In this document: positions 1 to 7,713 of the stretch, piece by piece | How positions within the stretch are numbered: the stretch's first letter is position 1 | How the letters are laid out: every line of letters starts with the position of its first letter | Notes under the pieces: model-generated | What the model saw: the letters and a program-made list of their open reading frames with translations, nothing else | The model's database searches: none | What the model was told of the DNA's origin: nothing | Translations under genes and position numbers: made by a program | Source of the DNA: Stakelama saccharophila | Lineage (GTDB): Bacteria; Pseudomonadota; Alphaproteobacteria; Sphingomonadales; Sphingomonadaceae | Length of the DNA: 64,000 bases | Assembly (NCBI RefSeq): GCF_032229225.1 | Contig: NZ_CP135076.1 | Location: 1,407,001 to 1,471,000, forward strand | Direction: 5' to 3'

Positions 1-1146
1 CCGATGCACCACCGCCAGCGCGTCGACGCGGCGCTGGATGGAGGCATAGGCCTCGGTCGCCTCGTCCCCCTTCGCGCTGCGCGCATGAAAGTTGATGAGG
101 CTGGCGATGACCTGCAGGTTGTTCTTGACGCGGTGATGGACCTCGCGGGTCAGGCGCGTCTGCCGCACCAGCCCTTCGGCCAGATTGGCCTCATGGTCGC
201 GAACGGTGCGGCTGATGTCGCGGAAGGTATCGCCCAGTTCGCGCAGCTCCTGCGCCGGCACCGCGCCGGGAAGCGGCGGGTCGATGATCTCGCCCGGCTT
301 GAACGCGCCGACGCGCGCGCGCAGCCGCCGCAGCGGACGGATCAGCAGCCGGTCGACCACGAACCAGCCGATGCCCGCCGCCGCCGCCCACATCAGGAGC
401 GGCAGCAGCATGGTGACGATCACCGGAGAGGTGATCGGCGCCGACCGCACCGACATGGCGAGGGAAAGATTGCCGACCCCCAGCGCGACATTGCGCCGCT
501 CGCGCCGGTCCAGCGGCCCGCGTGACGGCAGGCTCTCCAACACCAGGGATTCGGCGCCGCGCTCCAGCGTGGCGGAATAAGGCGGCACGAAACCGCTCGG
601 CCGCGCGACCCGCGACAGGAAGCCCGTGGGAAAGAAGGCGACGGCCCGCGCGCCGTGCCGGGTGCCGCCCACCGCGAGCAGGAGTCCGCGATCGCGCAGC
701 AATGTCGAGCTGATTTCGTCGCCCGCCGACTGCCGGATCCGATCGGCGCGGATCGGCGTGCCGCACAGCAATGTGCCGCGCGCGTCATAGATGGCGAATT
801 TCGTGCCCGCGGCGAATTGCTGGGCGAACACGCCCTGGACGCGGGCGCAGGCGGGCCGGTCGTTGGGATCGGCGTCCAGGGTGTTGAGCGCCACGCGCAG
901 CGCCGTCATGTCGCCGATCAGCTCGTTGGACAGCGCGCGCGACCCCTCCGCCGCGGCCACGCGCAAGCGCGCCCGCGCCTCGACATCGGCGAGGCGCGTG
1001 GTCTGCAGAGAGGCGAAGAACACGATGACGGCCAGCGGCAGCAGCGCGCCGCTGAGAATCAGAAAGATCTTCGCCCCGGTCGGGATTCCGGCCAGTGAAG
1101 AAGCGATGCCTCGCCGCCCGGACCGAGGCCGTTCGTGCGCTGTCAT
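1..1146 (-). CDS. Membrane sensor histidine kinase of the HWE/HisKA_2 type, PhyP-like (C-terminus beyond window)
   Basis: The reading frame opens at an ATG at 1146 and runs off the left edge, giving 382 visible residues. There is a membrane segment near residues 26-47, about 190 residues of probable periplasmic sensor region, a second membrane segment (about 225-255), a HAMP-like linker, and then the motif EVHHRVKNNLQVIASL, which holds the phosphoacceptor His of HWE/HisKA_2 kinases. The ATP-binding domain lies outside the window. The start is 15 bases after nepR, so the two are probably co-transcribed. In Sphingomonas the kinase at this position is PhyP, which acts on PhyR; that role is inferred from position and domain type. 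Confidence 0.85.
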   Translation of the reverse strand, partial: MTAHERPRSGRRGIASSLAGIPTGAKIFLILSGALLPLAVIVFFASLQTTRLADVEARARLRVAAAEGSRALSNELIGDMTALRVALNTLDADPNDRPACARVQGVFAQQFAAGTKFAIYDARGTLLCGTPIRADRIRQSAGDEISSTLLRDRGLLLAVGGTRHGARAVAFFPTGFLSRVARPSGFVPPYSATLERGAESLVLESLPSRGPLDRRERRNVALGVGNLSLAMSVRSAPITSPVIVTMLLPLLMWAAAAGIGWFVVDRLLIRPLRRLRARVGAFKPGEIIDPPLPGAVPAQELRELGDTFRDISRTVRDHEANLAEGLVRQTRLTREVHHRVKNNLQVIASLINFHARSAKGDEATEAYASIQRRVDALAVVHR

Positions 1147-1160
1147 CGCGGCCCGCTTTG

Positions 1161-1334
1161 TTATTTCAGCTTGTCGAGCAGGTCGAGCATCTCGTCAGGC
1201 ACATCCTCCGACACCGCCTCGCGATAGACGTTGCGCAAGGCGGAACCGACGTCCTTCTTCTCCCGCTGGGCTTTTTCAGTCCTTCGCTCGACTGCGTCCT
1301 GCAGATCCTTGTTTCGATCGTCTTCCGACCGCAC
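1161..1334 (-). CDS. nepR: Anti-sigma factor NepR
   Basis: A 57-aa protein with the NepR core (GSALRNVYREAVSEDVP, then DEMLDLLDKL), two helices that hold the EcfG sigma factor until phosphorylated PhyR displaces it. I chose the GTG at 1334 because a strong AGGGGG ribosome site lies just upstream. An in-frame GTG at 1394 would add 20 residues, and no in-frame ATG exists. It is divergent from phyR and is followed by the histidine kinase. In many alphaproteobacteria nepR shares an operon with ecfG; here ecfG is on the other side of phyR. Confidence 0.88.
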   Translation of the reverse strand: MRSEDDRNKDLQDAVERRTEKAQREKKDVGSALRNVYREAVSEDVPDEMLDLLDKLK

Positions 1335-1457
1335 TATCTTCCCCCTCGGCGGCGATCTTCCCGTGGAAAACCGCAACGAATGAACATTTCGCACGCCTTA
1401 TCGGCATAAACCGTGGCCGCCGACAACCGCGAAAACGGAGCGTGTTTGATGGGATGA

Positions 1458-1482
1458 AACCAAAGTCCGTCTCGTTTGTTCC
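1458..1482 (-). promoter_or_regulatory. Candidate EcfG-dependent promoter of nepR
   Basis: Reading the minus strand, GGAAC (1482-1478) is followed after 16 bases by GGTT (1461-1458). The known EcfG consensus is GGAAC-N16/17-CGTT, so this has a perfect -35 and one mismatch in the -10. It lies about 125 bases upstream of the chosen nepR start and would give the usual autoregulation. Found by eye only. Confidence 0.45.
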
Positions 1483-1594
1483 ATGGGTCGGTGCAAAATC
1501 GGGGAGGGCGCCTCTTCCGCCATGCGCCGGCCTTGAACGAATTGATGTGAACCCCGACAGTTACGGCGGTTCAACGGAGGAGACATATCCGCTC

Positions 1595-2395
1595 ATGTCG
1601 CTAGGACAGCAGCTCGCACCCCATCTTCCCTTCCTGCGTCGCTACGCCCGCGCCCTCACCGGCAGCCAGGCCGAAGGCGACCGCTACGTCCGGGCCGCGC
1701 TGGAGGCGATCGTCGCCGCGCCGGAGGAATTTCCGAAATCGGTCGATCCCCGCCTGGGCCTGTACCGCATGTTCCAGGGCATCTGGTCGTCGACCCATCC
1801 CGAGGAATGGGCCGCGAGCGCCGATGACGGCGATCAGCCGGAAGCCATCGCGCGGGCGCGCCTCGCCCGCATCGCGCCGATGTCGCGCCAGGCGCTGCTG
1901 CTGACGGCGATGGAGGGCTTCACCACCGAAGACACCGCCTATCTGCTGGAAAGCAGCGAGGACGAGGTCGAGAAACTGATCGACGACGCGCTCGGCGAGA
2001 TCGAACAGCAGACGCGCTCGCGCGTCCTCGTCATCGAGGACGAGCCGATCATCGCCATGGATCTGGAAACCATCGTGCGCGATCAGGGGCACGAGGTCAC
2101 CGGCGTCGCCGTCACGCGCGACGAGGCCGTGGCGCTGGCGATGGAGGACCGGCCGGGCCTGGTGCTTGCCGACATCCAGCTTGCCGACGACAGCTCCGGT
2201 ATCGACGCGGTGAAGGACATCCTGGCCGAATTCAACGTGCCCGTGATCTTCATCACCGCCTTTCCCGAGCGCCTGCTGACCGGCGAGCGTCCGGAACCGA
2301 CCTTCCTGATCACGAAGCCGTTTCAGCGTTCCACGGTGAAGGCGGCGATCAGCCAGGCACTGTTCTTCGATCAGGAAACCGTACCGGCGGCCTGA
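1595..2395 (+). CDS. phyR: General stress response regulator PhyR
   Basis: A 266-aa protein with an N-terminal sigma-like domain (residues about 1-135, resembling sigma2/sigma4 of EcfG) and a C-terminal receiver domain (about 143-262). The phosphoacceptor is D193 in LVLADIQLAD, with acidic residues in VIEDEP and the conserved Lys in ITKPF. When phosphorylated, the sigma-like domain binds NepR and frees EcfG. The ATG at 1595 follows a CGGAGGAGA ribosome site. Length matches known PhyR proteins. The flanking nepR, kinase and ecfG genes confirm the assignment. Confidence 0.96.
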   Translation: MSLGQQLAPHLPFLRRYARALTGSQAEGDRYVRAALEAIVAAPEEFPKSVDPRLGLYRMFQGIWSSTHPEEWAASADDGDQPEAIARARLARIAPMSRQALLLTAMEGFTTEDTAYLLESSEDEVEKLIDDALGEIEQQTRSRVLVIEDEPIIAMDLETIVRDQGHEVTGVAVTRDEAVALAMEDRPGLVLADIQLADDSSGIDAVKDILAEFNVPVIFITAFPERLLTGERPEPTFLITKPFQRSTVKAAISQALFFDQETVPAA

Positions 2396-2454
2396 ACGGG
2401 ATACGGATCCGAAGCAGGTACGGACCCAAAACGATTCTGGGGGGTTGATGGCCC

Positions 2455-2595
2455 ATGGCCGAAGACAATCGTGAACAGCATGTCGATACGGACCGCGCGC
2501 GAGCCGGGTCGACTCCGCACATGACGCGCTACATCCTCGGGATATCGATGGTTCTCATCGTCATCGTGATGGCGCTGGTGCTCTACTTCTATTGA
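2455..2595 (+). CDS. 46-aa single-pass membrane peptide between phyR and ecfG
   Basis: The frame reads MAEDNREQHVDTDRARAG and continues to a hydrophobic C-terminal helix (about residues 29-46, rich in I, L, V and M) ending in YFY. The N-terminal half is charged and should face the cytoplasm. A G-rich ribosome site (GGGGGG) lies about 9 bases upstream of the ATG. It sits 59 bases after phyR and 100 bases before ecfG on the same strand, which suggests membership of the stress-response operon. I do not recognise a named family. Confidence 0.6.
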   Translation: MAEDNREQHVDTDRARAGSTPHMTRYILGISMVLIVIVMALVLYFY

Positions 2596-2695
2596 GCCTC
2601 TTGCAGGAACACTGGCAATCGGCCCACCGGCCGCCTATTTGCAATGGTGGCCGGTGATCCGCGCCCGACAACACAACAGAAACGAACAGGACGGA

Positions 2696-3331
2696 ATGAA
2701 GGGATCCGAAAACCGGAGCGAGCAAGAGGCGGGCGCGGAGCAGGAGCATGTCGCTCTGCCCGATTCCGAGTTCAAGGAACAGCTCGCGCTTGTCATTCCG
2801 CACCTGCGCGCCTTCGGGCGGTCCCTGTCTGGCAACCGCGATGTCGCGGACGATCTGGTGCAGGAGACGCTGCTGAAGGCCTGGGCGGCGCGAAAGCGTT
2901 TTCAGGCGGGTACCAACATGCGCGCCTGGACCTTCATCATCCTGCGCAATCTCTATCTGTCGCAGATGCGCCGCGCCCGCTTCAAGGGCGAATGGGACGA
3001 TCTCGTCGCCGACCGGCTGCTGGCCGCGCCGGCGAGCCAGGATCGCCATGTCGACCTGGCCGACATGCAGCGTGCGCTGCTGCATCTTCCCCAGCCGCAG
3101 CGCGAGGCGCTGATCCTGGTCGGGGCGGGCGGTTTCGCCTATGAGGAGGCGGCCGAAATCTGCGGTGTGGCGGTCGGCACGATCAAGAGCCGCGTCGCCC
3201 GCGGCCGCGTTGCGCTCGAAAACCTCCTGAACGACGGCAAACTGCCGCCGCGTTCCGATCACGAGCCGGGCGATACCGGCGCGCTCGATTCGATCATGGG
3301 CGAGGTGGACGATCTCAGCCGCGATCGGTGA
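2696..3331 (+). CDS. ecfG: ECF sigma factor EcfG (ECF15 type)
   Basis: A 211-aa sigma factor with region 2 (HLRAFGRSLSGNRDVADDLVQET, then a segment with FQAGTNMRAWTFIILRN) and region 4 (LPQPQREALILVGAGGFAYEEAA, then the helix-turn-helix with GTIKSRVARGR). The motifs are typical of EcfG, the general-stress sigma factor of alphaproteobacteria that recognises GGAAC/CGTT promoters. I place the start at the ATG at 2696 after AGGACGGA. It lies downstream of phyR in the same direction and converges on a second nepR-like gene. Confidence 0.93.
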   Translation: MKGSENRSEQEAGAEQEHVALPDSEFKEQLALVIPHLRAFGRSLSGNRDVADDLVQETLLKAWAARKRFQAGTNMRAWTFIILRNLYLSQMRRARFKGEWDDLVADRLLAAPASQDRHVDLADMQRALLHLPQPQREALILVGAGGFAYEEAAEICGVAVGTIKSRVARGRVALENLLNDGKLPPRSDHEPGDTGALDSIMGEVDDLSRDR

Positions 3332-3383
3332 GGCCGTGTCCGGCGGCGGTGCTGTCGCCTGGCGCGAAACCGGCGCGCCGCAG

Positions 3384-3572
3384 TCAGTTGAACCTGGTCT
3401 TGGCCTTGGAATCGATGCGGTTCAGGCAAGCGATCATGTCGTCGGGCAGCCCCTCCGCAGCCGCATAGATGTCGCGCAGCGCAGTGCCGACGGCATCGCT
3501 CGTGCGCGGGGCCGCCACCACGACAGGGCTTTTCGGGGCTTCCCGACGCGAATTGGGAGGCATGTTGCTCAT
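3384..3572 (-). CDS. Second NepR-like anti-sigma factor
   Basis: A 62-aa protein whose second half (VGTALRDIYAAAEGLPDDM, then IACLNRID) aligns with the NepR core of the gene at 1161-1334: G-[ST]-A-L-R-[ND]-[VI]-Y, an Ala-rich stretch, [VL]-P-D-[DE]-M and a final leucine-rich turn. It is convergent with ecfG, 52 bases downstream. A second NepR gives a paralogous anti-sigma pair, known in some Rhizobiales but not universal. The start could be the ATG at 3572 or the one at 3563. Partner specificity cannot be told from sequence alone. Confidence 0.78.
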   Translation of the reverse strand: MSNMPPNSRREAPKSPVVVAAPRTSDAVGTALRDIYAAAEGLPDDMIACLNRIDSKAKTRFN

Positions 3573-3581
3573 GTCCGATGT

Positions 3582-3606
3582 AACGACCCAATGACGGATT
3601 TGTTGC
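3582..3606 (-). promoter_or_regulatory. Candidate EcfG-type promoter of the second nepR
   Basis: On the minus strand, GCAAC (3606-3602), 16 bases, then CGTT (3585-3582) followed by AC. The -10 matches the EcfG consensus exactly and the -35 has one mismatch. The -10 ends only 9 bases before the ATG at 3572, so the message would be nearly leaderless or translation would begin at the ATG at 3563. No ribosome site is visible, which agrees with a leaderless transcript. Confidence 0.4.
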
Positions 3607-3658
3607 CGTTCACAATGTATTTGCGACAGGCTGCGGCTGTCGGTGGTATCATCCGGCC

Positions 3659-6361
3659 ATGATCGCGCCGGATCTGCAGGGCGCGATCGACCGGGCGGAA
3701 GCGCATTCGCCGTTTCTCAGTGGACTTTTGCGGCGGGAAAGCGCGCTGCTCGATCGTCTCGATTCGGCGCTCGACGACCCGCTGGCGGCGATCGCGGCCG
3801 GCCCGGACGCGCCAACCGCGACGCGGCTGCGCGTCGAGCGGCGGCGCCTGGCGCTGCTGACGGCGCTGGGGGATCTGTCGGGGCGCTATTCCTTCGAACG
3901 GACGACGCGGCTGCTGAGCGACTTTGCCGACGATGCGCTCGACCGTGCGATCCGCGCCGCGATCGCGGAGCGCACGCCCGATGCGGAGCCGGTCGGCATG
4001 ACCGCGGTCGCGCTCGGCAAGCAGGGCAGCCGGGAACTCAATTATTCCTCCGACATCGACCCCATCCTGCTGTACGATCCGCAGCGATTGCCCACGCGGG
4101 AACGCGAAGCACCCGAAGACGCCGCCAACCGGATCGCGCGGCGGGTGCTCGAACTGCTCCAGACGCTCGACGGCGACGGCTATGTCCTGCGCGTCGATCT
4201 CCGGCTGCGGCCCCAGCCGGAGGCGACGCCGATCGCGCTGCCGGTCAATGCCGCCATCGCCCATTACGAATCGCAGGCGCTTCCGTGGGAGCGCACCGCC
4301 TTCATCCGCGCGCGGACGGCGGCGGGAGATCGCGCGCTCGGCGACTATTTCCTCGACGCGATCCAGGGTTTCATCTGGCGGCGATCGCTCGATTTCGGGG
4401 CGATCGGGGAAATCATGGCGATCACCAAACGCATCCGCGATCATTATGCGCAGGGCCAGGCATTCGGCCCCGGCTACGACCTGAAGCGCGGGCGCGGCGG
4501 CATTCGCGAGATCGAGTTCTTCGCGCAGGTGCATCAACTGATCCATGGCGGCCGCGACCCGGAATTGCGCGCGCCGGCGACGCTTGACGCGCTGGCGGCG
4601 CTGGGCACGGCGGGGTGGATCGGTGCCGATGCAGCATCGGCGCTGGCCGACGCCTATCGCCTGCTGCGCACCATCGAACACCGCGTGCAGATGCTCGACG
4701 ACCGGCAGGAACATGCCCTGCCGCAGGATGCGGAACGCCTGGCCGATGTCGCGGGGCTTCACGGTTGCGGCGACGCCGACGCGCTGCTCGATCTACTGCG
4801 TCCCCATGTCGAGCGCGCGGGCCGCGAATATGACGCGCTGGACGAGGAAGAGGGCGGCGGCCTGCCGCGCGACGCGACGGGGCTGGAACATGCCTTGCGG
4901 GACAAGGGGTTCGCCGATTCGAAGGATGCCGTCCGCCTGATCGGGAAATGGCGCGCCGCGACCTATCCGGCCTTGCGTAGCAGCACGGCGCAGTCGGCGC
5001 TGGAGGGCGTGTTGCCCGCCCTGGTCGACGCCATGGCGCAGGCCGCCGATCCGCGCGCGGCGCTGTTGCGCTTCGATGCCGTGGTCGCCGGCCTGCCCAG
5101 CGCGATCAATTTCCTTCGCCTGCTGGAGGCGGAGCCGGCGCTGGCGAAGCTGCTCAGCACCATATTGTGTCATGCGCCGACGCTGGCCGCGATGCTGGGG
5201 CGGCGGGTGGAACTGCTCGACGGCCTGATCGACGCCAGCGCACTCGATCCGGTCGGCGATGTCGAGACGCTGATCGCCGCGATGGCGGTGCCGCCCGACC
5301 GCGACTATCAGGACGTGCTCGACCATGTCCGTCGCTTCACCAATGAACAGCGTTTCGCCCTGGGCGCCCAGATCGTTTCGGGCGCCAGCGACCCGCTATC
5401 GGTGTCGGCAGGCTATGCGCGGCTGGCCGAAGCCGCGATCGGCGTATTGGCGGATGCGAGCACGGCCGAATTCGCGCAACGGCACGGCCATGTTCCGGGC
5501 AGCGAATTGCTGATCCTGGCGCTGGGCCGGCTGGGCGGTGCGGCGCTGACCCATGCCAGCGATCTCGACCTCATCTACGTCTTCACCGGCGATCACCGGG
5601 CGGAATCGGACGGCGACAAGCCGCTCGGCGCCGTGACCTATTACAACCGCCTGGCGCAGCGCATCACCGCCGCTTTGTCCGTTCCGACGGCGGCGGGGCC
5701 GCTCTACGAGGTCGATACGCGGTTGCGGCCGTCGGGCGCGCAGGGGCCGCTCTCGGTGTCGCTCGACGGCTTCGCCGCCTATCAGCGTGACGAGGCATGG
5801 ACCTGGGAGCATATGGCGCTGACCAGGGCGCGGCCGGTCTATGGCTCCGCCGCCGGGCGGCAGGCGCTGGGCGGTATCATTCAGGCGGTGCTGGACGGCG
5901 GTCGCACCCCGCGGGACATCGCCGGTGACGCCGTGCGTATGCGGCGGGACATGGCCTTGCACAAGCCGCCGCTCGGCCCGCTCGATGCCAAGCTGCTGGA
6001 TGGCGGACTGGTCGACCTCGAATTCGCCGTTCATGTTCGGCAGTTGATCCACCGACAGGGATTCGATCCCCATCTGGGCCGCGCGATCGAGGCTCTCGTC
6101 GCGGCGGACCTGCTGCCGGCGGAGATGCTGCCGGCATATGATTTCCTCACCCGCTTGCTCGTGGTCCTGCGGCTGGTCGCGCCCGACGCGCAGCCGCCCG
6201 CTCCGGCGACCCGAGGGCTGGTGGCCGATGCCGTGGGGGCGGCCGATTGGGACGCGGTGCTTGAAACGTTCGAGCGGACCCGGCAACAGGTTCGCGCCTG
6301 CTGGCAGGCGGTCGAGAATATGCGGACGGAAGATGAAGGCGATGGCGATCGGCGAGGGTGA
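3659..6361 (+). CDS. glnE: Bifunctional glutamine synthetase adenylyltransferase/adenylyl-removing enzyme GlnE
   Basis: A 900-aa cytoplasmic enzyme that attaches AMP to, or removes it from, a tyrosine of glutamine synthetase in response to PII signals. Two nucleotidyltransferase domains are visible: the N-terminal deadenylylating one with GSRELNYSSDIDPILLYD, and the C-terminal adenylylating one with LGGAALTHASDLDLIYVF; both keep the D-x-D metal pair. Each is followed by a GlnD PII-uridylyltransferase-like helical domain. Length is normal for the family. It is the first gene of an overlapping operon with the peroxiredoxin and DUF455 genes. Confidence 0.96.
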   Translation: MIAPDLQGAIDRAEAHSPFLSGLLRRESALLDRLDSALDDPLAAIAAGPDAPTATRLRVERRRLALLTALGDLSGRYSFERTTRLLSDFADDALDRAIRAAIAERTPDAEPVGMTAVALGKQGSRELNYSSDIDPILLYDPQRLPTREREAPEDAANRIARRVLELLQTLDGDGYVLRVDLRLRPQPEATPIALPVNAAIAHYESQALPWERTAFIRARTAAGDRALGDYFLDAIQGFIWRRSLDFGAIGEIMAITKRIRDHYAQGQAFGPGYDLKRGRGGIREIEFFAQVHQLIHGGRDPELRAPATLDALAALGTAGWIGADAASALADAYRLLRTIEHRVQMLDDRQEHALPQDAERLADVAGLHGCGDADALLDLLRPHVERAGREYDALDEEEGGGLPRDATGLEHALRDKGFADSKDAVRLIGKWRAATYPALRSSTAQSALEGVLPALVDAMAQAADPRAALLRFDAVVAGLPSAINFLRLLEAEPALAKLLSTILCHAPTLAAMLGRRVELLDGLIDASALDPVGDVETLIAAMAVPPDRDYQDVLDHVRRFTNEQRFALGAQIVSGASDPLSVSAGYARLAEAAIGVLADASTAEFAQRHGHVPGSELLILALGRLGGAALTHASDLDLIYVFTGDHRAESDGDKPLGAVTYYNRLAQRITAALSVPTAAGPLYEVDTRLRPSGAQGPLSVSLDGFAAYQRDEAWTWEHMALTRARPVYGSAAGRQALGGIIQAVLDGGRTPRDIAGDAVRMRRDMALHKPPLGPLDAKLLDGGLVDLEFAVHVRQLIHRQGFDPHLGRAIEALVAADLLPAEMLPAYDFLTRLLVVLRLVAPDAQPPAPATRGLVADAVGAADWDAVLETFERTRQQVRACWQAVENMRTEDEGDGDRRG

Positions 6362-6815
6362 TCCGCTTCCGGCGGTGACGCTGGAGGGTAGCGACGGTAC
6401 GGCGGTGGACCTGCGCGATTATCGCGGCAAGCCGCTCGTCCTTTATTTCTATCCGCGCGACGATACCTCGGGCTGCACGCGCGAAGCGAGCGAGTTCAGC
6501 GCCGCGCTGGACCGGTTCGATCGCGCCGGCGTCCGGGTGCTCGGCGTGTCGAAGGACAGCGCCGAAAAGCACCGCAAGTTCGCCGCCAAGCACGATCTGA
6601 CCGTGCCGCTCGCCACCGATGCCGACGGGTCGGTCTGCGATGCGTTCGGCGTGTGGGTGGAAAAGAACATGTACGGCCGGAAATCCATGGGGATCGAGCG
6701 GTCGACCTTCCTGTTCGACGCCGGCGGCGCGCTGGTGAAAAGCTGGCGCAAGGTACGCGTGCCGGGCCATGTCGACGCCGTTCTCGAAGCGGTGGAGGCA
6801 TTGCCGGCGGCATGA
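6333..6815 (+). CDS. bcp: Thioredoxin-dependent peroxiredoxin, BCP/PrxQ type
   Basis: A 160-aa peroxiredoxin that reduces hydroperoxides. The active site is YPRDDTSGCTREASEF with the peroxidatic Cys48. The usual BCP resolving Cys five residues later is replaced by Ser53, so this is a 1-Cys form, or Cys102 in DGSVCDAFGVW takes part. The start is the ATG at 6333 or 6342, overlapping the end of glnE by about 20-30 bases. The stop overlaps the next gene by ATGA. Translational coupling with glnE is likely. Confidence 0.92.
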   Translation: MKAMAIGEGDPLPAVTLEGSDGTAVDLRDYRGKPLVLYFYPRDDTSGCTREASEFSAALDRFDRAGVRVLGVSKDSAEKHRKFAAKHDLTVPLATDADGSVCDAFGVWVEKNMYGRKSMGIERSTFLFDAGGALVKSWRKVRVPGHVDAVLEAVEALPAA

Positions 6816-7600
6816 CGCTGGCGCGCGCGATCCGCGATGTCCTGACGACGGCCGACCCGCGACGGAAGGTGAAACTGGCGCGAAGCGCGGCGCGGCGGTG
6901 GCGCCGGGGCGACCTCGACCATGCCTTCGACGTCGCCATGCCCGACGCGCCGGGCCGTCCGCGGGAACCCGAACTGCTGCCGCCCAGCCGCATGCCCAGG
7001 CGGGGCAAAGGCGGGTCCGAGCGCGGCCGGATCGCCCTGCTTCATGCGCTGGCGCATATCGAGTTCACGGCGATCGACCTGGCCTTCGACATGGCGGGCC
7101 GCTTCGGCTGCGATTTTCCGCGCGGCTTTGTCGACGACTGGATGTCGGTGGGCGCGGACGAGGCGATGCACTTCGCGTTGCTCGACCGGCGGCTGCGGTC
7201 CCTCGGCAGCCGGTACGGCGCGCTGCCCGCGCATGCCGGCCTGTGGGAGGCGGCGGAAAGCACGGCGCACGATGCGCTCGCCCGGCTGGCGATCGTGCCG
7301 ATGGTGCTGGAAGCGCGCGGCCTGGACGTGACGCCGGCCACCGTTGCGCGGGTCGAGGCGCAGGGCGACATCGCCACCGCGCGCATCCTCCAGCGCATCT
7401 ATACCGACGAGATCCGCCATGTCGGACTGGGCACGAAATGGTTCGAATATCGCTGCGCCGAAGATCGAATCGATCCCGAAACGTCATGGCAAAAGCTGGT
7501 GAAACGGTATTTTCGGGGACAGATCAAAGCGCCACTGAACGATTCAGCGCGTGCGAGCGCCGGTTTAACCCGCTCTTATTACGACAGCCTTGTTCGCTAA
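6812..7600 (+). CDS. DUF455 family ferritin-like protein
   Basis: A 262-aa protein of the DUF455 family. Probable metal-ligand motifs of a ferritin-like four-helix bundle are seen at AHIEFTAIDLAFDM, GADEAMHFALLDRRL and YTDEIRHVGLGTKWF (E, E-x2-H pattern). The N-terminus is basic and the C-terminus is tail-like. The ATG overlaps the peroxiredoxin stop by four bases, so it is co-translated with bcp. The enzymatic role is not known; the diiron-type motifs and the peroxide-related neighbour suggest an oxygen or redox function, which is inference. Confidence 0.82.
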   Translation: MTLARAIRDVLTTADPRRKVKLARSAARRWRRGDLDHAFDVAMPDAPGRPREPELLPPSRMPRRGKGGSERGRIALLHALAHIEFTAIDLAFDMAGRFGCDFPRGFVDDWMSVGADEAMHFALLDRRLRSLGSRYGALPAHAGLWEAAESTAHDALARLAIVPMVLEARGLDVTPATVARVEAQGDIATARILQRIYTDEIRHVGLGTKWFEYRCAEDRIDPETSWQKLVKRYFRGQIKAPLNDSARASAGLTRSYYDSLVR

Positions 7601-7713
7601 GGATTTTCTGACCACTATGATGGGTGTCACGGCGCGGGTGGGGCTGCGATCGAGACAAACTTGAAGCAGGTGCCGATACGGCCAAGCTGCAACAAATACG
7701 GTCGCGGGGTACA

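Noticed and set aside
2603..2640. EcfG promoter directly upstream of ecfG
   Set aside because: GGAAC is present at 2606, but the -10 position reads CCGG or CGGC, two mismatches from CGTT.
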